Source: Setoptus koraiensis (lineage: Eukaryota > Arthropoda). From it: a DNA stretch of 64,000 bases. The stretch covers positions 3,286,001 to 3,350,000 of the forward strand of contig CM106586.1 in assembly GCA_048013815.1 (NCBI GenBank), written 5' to 3'. The notes below the pieces were generated by a model. It ran no database searches, was not told where the DNA came from, and saw only the letters and a program-made list of their open reading frames with translations. Below are positions 55,818-64,000 of this stretch, one piece after another (the stretch's first letter is position 1; each line of letters starts with the position of its first letter). A program made the translations under genes and the position numbers.

Positions 55818-56804
55818 CGAACAAAATAAAAGAATCCAATTATAACACTGTTGCATGTCGGTAATTGTTTCCTTGTTTTTGTTGATTGGCGTACGCAAGT
55901 TGCATAACGGTTGCAACGGTGCGAGCGGCGCAGCCGACCAGCCAGCAGCGCAACTTGTGACTCACAAGTTGTGAGCGCGCCAACACTCGCAACAAGCGAC
56001 CTGTTGCCCGCCACCCAACAACGACAGCCCAACAACGACAAGCCAACGACGACACTCGTCTCCGCGCGCCGGCCCGCTTCGTCGACGATGATTAAGAGCC
56101 GGCTGATCGCAATCGGGCGACAGTGATAAAACGGTTTGTATTGTCGCTGTCAGAACGCGCGCCGCCGCTGTCAATGACAACTTTGCCCGGTCGCGGCCTG
56201 GCTGTCGGCCGAGCTCGCAACAGTCGCAGCCGGCGACCACGATGATACTAAATCATCGCTCATAGATAAATCTGTAGTAATCTGAATAACGGCGATGCCG
56301 CCGTGTCGCGCCACGACAGATGCCAAACTCTGGCAGCCAAACTCTGGCAGCCAAACTCTGGCAGCCAAAGGGTTCACTTGTGGCCGTCGGTCGTTGCTGT
56401 TGTTGGCGTCTGTGTCGGTGTTGCCGCCGCCGTCGGTGTTGCCGCTGCCGAGCCAAAGGCCAACTTCCTCCTTCGTCCACTCGCAGCGCAGCGCATTGTC
56501 TCGACCGGCCGCCTGGCTGGCTCGCCAGAACACTTGACACAATGTCGGCAGCAAGTGGGCAGCTTCCTACTTGCTCGGCGGCTCGCCGGCTCGGTGGCTC
56601 GCCGGCTGCCAGCGGACAGCACACGATGCCGCTCAACGGCCGGCCGCTCGATAGATGCCTATCGTGGCACCCTCAGCCAGCGGCCATAACAGCGCACCGA
56701 CTCGCCCGCCGAAAACCGGCCGGGTCTCACTCCAAATATACTCTCCGAGCCGCAAGCACATTCTCAACATGCCAAATATATGTCTATATATCGCTCCGGA
56801 TGTC

Positions 56805-56840
56805 GCTTCGAATATCGCTGGCAAGCGCAATATTCGAAGC
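56805..56840. repeat. Hairpin, 11-bp arms plus inner CGCT/AGCG stem
   Basis: GCTTCGAATAT (56805-56815) and ATATTCGAAGC (56830-56840), exact, with an inner CGCT-GGCA-AGCG stem. Confidence 0.92.
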
Positions 56841-56879
56841 CGGCCTTAGTGCCTTCGTCGGCGCCGGCGCCGGCCAGCA

Positions 56880-56910
56880 GCGGCGCTCGGGTGTGCCCGA
56901 CGAGCGCCGC
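56880..56910. repeat. Hairpin, 9-bp arms, 13-nt loop
   Basis: GCGGCGCTC (56880-56888) and GAGCGCCGC (56902-56910). Confidence 0.88.
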
Positions 56911-59721
56911 CATAAATCAGAAAAGTGCCCAAAAGTGCAGTGTGGGTGCCCATTTTGGCCGATTGTGTGTGTGTGTGTGTGTGTGTCGGCCGGCGATTGC
57001 AATTGGCAAATTCAATTGCCCATTTCAACTGGCCAGTGCACCTGTCAGTTAGATATTGCGGCCGCTAGAGCGGCGCCAATCAATACAATGCACTCTGCAA
57101 TTGCCAGTCGGCCAGCCGGCCAGCCGGCCTGCCAAATGCATCTAGCCGGCGCGGCGTTTCCTCTTGCTGGCTACCTGGCCGGCTAACTCAATCTAGTGTG
57201 CGTCTAGTTTGCGATGACGGAAGAGTAGTGGACAACGCAAGTTGGTTGAACTCTCCTCTCCGCTGCTGAGTGAGATAAACATAGACCAGATGAGGGGATA
57301 AGGGGATGAGAGCGAGCGAGCGAGAGAGAGCAACAACAATACGACAACGACATGCTGATCAAGCCAGCGCCGTTCCTCTGCGAACAAACTGAACCAACCG
57401 AACACTACAACGGCACGACCATTAAGACCAACATCATCATCATCATCGTCGTCATACAACTGCTAACAACTTGTTGTTGTCGCCGGTGCAACCGAAGCTG
57501 CCACCGCCAACATTGCACTCTTGCCCACTGTGCTCTGGCTAGACACCATTCTGTTACCGTTACCATTTTCGCCATGCTCAATTCGCATACGCACACACTC
57601 ATTCGCTGCAAGTCGCAAGCAAGTGAGCCAGTTAGTAAAGTTACGTAATACCTAACGTTTGATAGCACACACAATGTATTTGAAATAATAAAATTCTTCA
57701 TGTGTTCATGCCTTGTAAATAGACCCGTCGCTCTAACTGAACCAATTTCTCCGTCGCAATGTTGTGTGTCTGTGTGTGTGTGTCTGTGTGTCTGTGTGAC
57801 CACCACTACAACTCTCGACTATGGCAAGATCGGCCAACAGAATCATCATCATGACTACGTAACATCAGCTGATCAACTGCTCATGTTGCAAGTGTGGGCA
57901 ACCTTCCAGTGCTAGTAAATGTAAAAACAACAACAACAACTACTACTACTACAATAGATGAATGGTTACATAGTTGGCGCATTTTCCAACGGAACTAGCC
58001 AAATAATAGAGCCAATGACCTCTCAATGGCATTATCATGTCACTTCTTTCTATTCTTTTCTTTGCCGTTTTTTTCTTCTTCACTACTTCACTCATCTCTC
58101 TCGCTAGCCATAGATCCTATTCTTTTTGCTTGCCTCCGTCAAACACACCAACAAACAGGCGCCACTGTAACCAGTTAATTGACGCCGAGTGCCTATTTAA
58201 CTGGCAACTTTAGCAACAAGATGATTAAAACTATACTACTACCATTACTACAAACTTTGATAACTTATGCATAGATAAAACAAAAAACTCGAATGAATAA
58301 ATGCAACTTGTCCTTGTTATTCCATCTCATGCCCAGCTTAAACCCCTTTATTGCTTTCTGGTTACACAGACTGACACAAAAATACATATTTTTACATACT
58401 CACAACATATACACATGCATTCATACCTATAAATTATATCATTTGTATATGGGTATCGATGCATTTATATATATGGCGACTATGTATGTTAGTATACCAC
58501 ATACACATACTACACAAACTAGTGCATAGACATATCATCTCGGTGATCCTTCGTCTTCATTAGTATTAATCCAGATAAAAGTATATTCATGCATCAAAAG
58601 CAATTGAAGGTTGAGATTTAAATATGATAATTTTCTCTTGCTCTCGAAGGAATTCGCTGATGGAAACATTAACTTGTTGTTTATTATCATCATGATAGTT
58701 TAGTAAGGAGAATCCGAAGTAGAGAGGGAACAAAAGTAAGCGGCGGCAGAAAAGAGAACAGTCGATTCTTTTCAACTCCACCAAGTTACATCCTTCTCTC
58801 GTTATCATTTCGTTTCTTTTGCCATGTGCTTTTTGATGTTTTAGTTGCTTATGGTTTCATTGCTTTAACGTTTTTTTTTTATTTTTTTTAAATTTTTTGT
58901 TTTTTTGTGAAGAATTCTTCCGAAATTCTAATATCATCTGATCGCATGTAGTATATCCTTTCGTCGAATTTGAGATTCAGTCGCACTTTTATAATATTAC
59001 AATTATATAAAGATTGTTTTGTTGTGATTATTACGAAGCTATTTTTGTTGCAATCATCCAGTGACGTGCTTCTTTCCGTTTTGTGTGTATGTGTATGGTC
59101 GTGGTGGTGTCTGAAGTCGTGTGGTTCATGTGATGCGATTCTAATGAGGATATTGGCAAGCTTGATATTCAAATTACATTTACCATTATAAACTTATATA
59201 TATCTAGACCATTACAAATGATCACACTTTCTTTCTTTTTGTATCGAGGTGATAGTATGATTTAATCATAAAGTTTCATCATCAAATGTTTTGTTTAGGT
59301 TTTTTGAGTTGTTTTGTATTGAACTATAATATGCGTGGTATCAAAAAGGGGTTTTTCGGGAAGGGGTTTCATCGGGTGGTTTGTATCCTATAGTTGAATA
59401 GTCGTAACTCTCATTCAATTAGTCGGATCGAATTAGATTCTCTTATGGTATGGTGTGTTACTGATAGTGTTTTGGTTGTTGTTTTTGGTGTTATGTGATT
59501 GCCTTGAGTGTTTTTTGTCTGAAAGTTAGATTGCTGTTTTTGTTTGGTTTGTTGTAGTTGTTGTTGTCTTTACCGGTTGTGCTTTAAGTCTTCTTTAATG
59601 AATAATGTGTTCCTGTTTTTTTGTTTTGTTTTATTAAGTGTGTGTGTCTTGTTGTTTGTGTTGTCTATAATTGTTCGTCCAGATTATTTGTTGCTGTTGT
59701 TGTTATTATTATTATCATTTT

Positions 59722-61152
<1,431 letters not shown>

Positions 61153-62199
61153 CTAGGTTGTCTTTTGTTTGTTAGTAGTCTACTATCCGATAATTGGCCG
61201 TGTTAGTTATTTACCGATCACTGATGATTGTTGGTTACTGGTGATGTAATAGTAGTAGTAGTTGTTGTCGCGTCTACGATCAGATTATTCGTCGAAGAAG
61301 AAGATGATCGATTCAATCCAGATGTACGCTGCTGCCGCCGATAATAAAATAATAGCAATATTGCAGTTGTTGTTGTTGTTGCCAGTGCTGCTGGTGCTGC
61401 CACCGCGGGCGCTGCCGCTGCCGTTGTTGTAGTTGTGATTAATAATGATGCTGTTGTTGTTGTTGTTGTCGTTGTTGGTAGTCGCTAATGTTGTTGTTGT
61501 TGGTGTTGTTGTGGATATTGAAAGTGTGTGTACGCAATGTGGAGATATTACGAGATGATGATGATGTCGGATGTTGTCTCATCTCATCTTGCCAACTACA
61601 TGTTCACTACTTGAATGTGTGATAAATACACACACACTAACTCACTCACTACTACTCACAAACAGATTCTGTTTAACAGAACATAAACACACACACACTT
61701 ACGCACACTAACAAACATACACGTATATATTTATATGTATAGTAATAATCCCATATATATATATAAATATATATATATTTATATACGATGTATGTATACG
61801 TGTCGACGATTGTTATTATTATTATTATTAAATATTATATTATTATTAGTGTTTTAAACGCTGGCGCTGTTGTCGCTGGTCGCTAGTGGATATTGTTGTT
61901 GTTGTTGTTGTTGTCGGTGATGTATATACGCAAAATCAATAGTGATGCTGATATTGGATATACATGGGGTATAATAATAATGATAATAATAGTAATAATA
62001 ATAAATACATACAACAGTCACAGTAACACACTACACGCAGACTACATCAACAAAAATTTCGTCTTCGTCGCCTAGGCATTCGTTGTCGAAATTTGTTTTA
62101 GTAGAATGGTTTAGTTTGTTAGTGTAGTGTAGTGATGGCCGATGGTGGTTGCATCTGAACGCAGCCAGTCACAGTCAGTCGGTCCAGCCAGCAATTGTA

Positions 62200-62290
62200 G
62201 ATCGAACGAACGGACGAACGAACGAACGAACGAACGAGCGAGCGAACGAGCGAACGAGCGAATTAACGAGCAAGCGAACGAGCGAACAAC
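62200..62290. repeat. (CGAA)n/(CGAG)n microsatellite
   Basis: Long run of CGAA with GCGA and CGAG variants; reads as Asn-Glu-Arg-Thr type repeats in open frames but has no gene context. Confidence 0.92.
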
Positions 62291-62317
62291 GAACAAGCAC
62301 ACACACACACAGTCATT

Positions 62318-62358
62318 ACAGACACAAAGAGAACTTCTAGAAGTTTCATTTCTCTTTG
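62318..62358. repeat. Hairpin with inner AACTTCTAGAAGTT palindrome
   Basis: CACAAAGAGA and TCTCTTTGTG flank a region that holds the exact 14-bp palindrome AACTTCTAGAAGTT. Confidence 0.88.
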
Positions 62359-62440
62359 TGCTCCCTCTGTCTCTGTGCTAACAACTGGCCCGAGTGTTCC
62401 AGTGCACACACACACACACACAGCACGCACAACAACGAGC

Positions 62441-62545
62441 ACAACACAACAACAACGAGCACAACACAACAACAACGAGCACAACAACAACACAACGACC
62501 AGCACAACAACAGCACAACGACCAGCACAACACAACAACAGCACC
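62441..62545. repeat. Tandem minisatellite of AACAACGAGCACAACAC type
   Basis: Several copies of about 17-18 bp and then variants with GACCAGCACAACAACAGCAC. Preceded by a CA run. Confidence 0.9.
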
Positions 62546-62679
62546 ACAGCGAACAGCAGACTGCTGCCTGAACAGACGGGCACAGAACGCTGAGAACAGA
62601 CGGACGGGCAGTCTGATAAAGTTCCACACAACGTACAGCCAGCCCTGGCAGCGCCTGCCTAGACTAGGCCCAGCGCCGT

Positions 62680-62714
62680 GCGTTACACACAGCCTATTAC
62701 ACAGTGTGTAACGC
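62680..62714. repeat. Perfect hairpin, 11-bp arms, 13-nt loop
   Basis: GCGTTACACAC (62680-62690) and GTGTGTAACGC (62704-62714); a GCCTAG-A-CTAGGC palindrome lies about 15 bp upstream. Confidence 0.93.
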
Positions 62715-64000
62715 GACAACAAAAACAACAACAACAGCGGCGACCGTCTGCGCACGGCACTCGCGTCTGCCTTCCCCCACCATGCCATCGTGCCACCATT
62801 GGCAATCCACAGCACAGTCACTGCCACACAGAGGAGGAGGGCTCGCAGCGCGGCCCCCGTTCCCAGGCTGTTTACAAGTTGAGCCACTGTGACAGGGGCA
62901 CTGTTGCAGAGGGGGCGCGCGGAACGGGGGGGGGGCATGCAGTGAACAGCATGCGCTCATGTTATCCAACTGCCCCGTAATGCATGCACCAACGCAGCAC
63001 AGTAGAGCGTACAAAAGTAGCGCTGCATGTGAGACGAGTTGCTTTTGTGCATTCTTGGGCACCCATAGCCCACTGGCGACCATGCAGCAGCGCTGCCGAT
63101 GGCACGACCAGTTCCACTGCTGGCACCTCAGGCACCGGCAGTTAATCCAGTCTGCGAGACTGCCAGTCTGCACACAGTCGTGCACGGCTCGCAGGCAGTT
63201 GCAGGCAGGCTAACCGTGTCAGCATACTCGCTCGGCCTGCACTGCTGCCAACCAGTGCACTAGCCGCTGCGGGTGCGCCCGTCAACTATTCAGATGCACC
63301 TCTCTACGGCCAGCGGCAGCACTGGATTAAGTTGGCACGACTGCACCGATGATGCTGCACTGCTGATTGCAGCAGATAACACATCAACTGCCAACTGCCA
63401 GCAACAACAACAACGACGGCAACAACAGCAACAACAGCGACGGCAACAACAACAATGACAACGACAGCAGCATCAACAGCGACAACGGCATCGACAACAA
63501 CGAAGCCCACAGATGGCATGAGAAAGGGAGGCCGAGTTTGGAGCCCCCCTCGGCAGGACCCTCACTCAGTTGGCCGTAGCGGAGCGAGCAAGTGATAAAT
63601 GTGCATGGAGTAGCCCGAAGCCGAAGTAAACAGATGTAGAACAAAGAGGCTTGTTTTTGTTTTTATTTATTATTTTGTTTTTAGTTTCGCTGGCACTGGC
63701 ACGCCTCACCTTGCCTCGAGACAGGCACTGGCCCGGACAAGTTTGCTTCAGTGCGAGCAAATCGCTCGAGACAACACCAACAACTGGCTTGTGTCCGGAA
63801 CCTTAACGAGCCGAACAAGTTGTTTACATGGTTGCGCCATGGTCATTGCGACGAGACGATAATCGCCACGACGGCTGCAGGCTGGCCCGGCGACAGCAAC
63901 AACGACAACAACAACAACAACAACGGCCAGCACAACACGCTCCAGCCAACAAGTTTTGCAAATGCCCTTATATTGCAGTTGGCTGCGAATTGTCGCCTCG

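Larger units (their letters stand above)
55430..59721. other. Long non-coding region (GC-rich then AT-rich)
   Basis: 4.3 kb with no credible exon. To about 57.2 kb it has the same GC-rich style as the calbindin intron: 14-bp tandem repeat CCAAACTCTGGCAG at 56323-56364, hairpins at 56805-56840 and 56880-56910, (TG)n at 56965-56985. From 57.2 to 59.7 kb it becomes AT-rich with poly-T near 58871-58890 and probably includes the 3' UTR of the minus-strand Mnk gene. Confidence 0.6.

Noticed and set aside
62190-62720. Long frames with Asn-Glu-Arg or Thr/Gln repeats upstream of Mnk
   Set aside because: Driven entirely by simple repeats; open on both strands.

Overview
This window is nuclear DNA from a compact, intron-poor animal genome. 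The recognisable genes are animal genes: synaptotagmin, an invertebrate calbindin-32-type protein, a MAPK-interacting kinase, a TRIM-NHL protein, TFG, Sgf11, Pus3 and a GalNAc-transferase. The synaptotagmin C2B loop and the six-EF-hand calbindin look most like arthropod versions. Many long genes have no intron, and most other introns are 75-250 nt, which would fit a mite or similar small arthropod. The species is a guess.

Layout. 1-18.4 kb is AT-richer and gene-dense: an unrecognised coiled-coil protein, a GalNAc-transferase, a secreted Cu-only-like superoxide dismutase, synaptotagmin (4 exons), Pus3, a secreted trypsin-fold protease, a small secreted orphan, Sgf11, then six 3' exons of a calbindin gene. 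18,354-39,041 is a single 20.7-kb, GC-rich intron of that calbindin gene; its first two exons lie at 39,042-39,121 and 40,307-40,445. 41-46.7 kb holds TFG and a TRIM-NHL gene transcribed divergently. 47.7-55.4 kb holds two secreted low-complexity proteins with a related N-terminal motif. Between them are a two-exon minus-strand membrane-protein candidate and two orphan plus-strand exons. 55.4-59.7 kb is non-coding, 59.7-61.1 kb is the Mnk/Lk6 kinase, and the rest is GC-rich, repeat-rich non-coding DNA.

Most striking signal. The non-coding DNA, above all the giant calbindin intron, is full of perfect or near-perfect short palindromes and hairpins with arms of 10-21 bp (one with 31-bp arms near the left end). 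It also carries many 8-26-bp tandem repeats and the self-complementary octamer GGGGCCCC: 17 copies found by eye, 14 of them in the intron and none in the first 18 kb. I could not assign this to any element family. No transposase, reverse transcriptase, integrase, rRNA, tRNA or CRISPR array was recognised.

Biological links. Synaptotagmin, calbindin and perhaps the kinase point to Ca2+ and signalling functions in neurons. TFG and the GalNAc-transferase act in the early secretory pathway and Golgi. There is no sign of operons; neighbours are convergent, divergent or independent.
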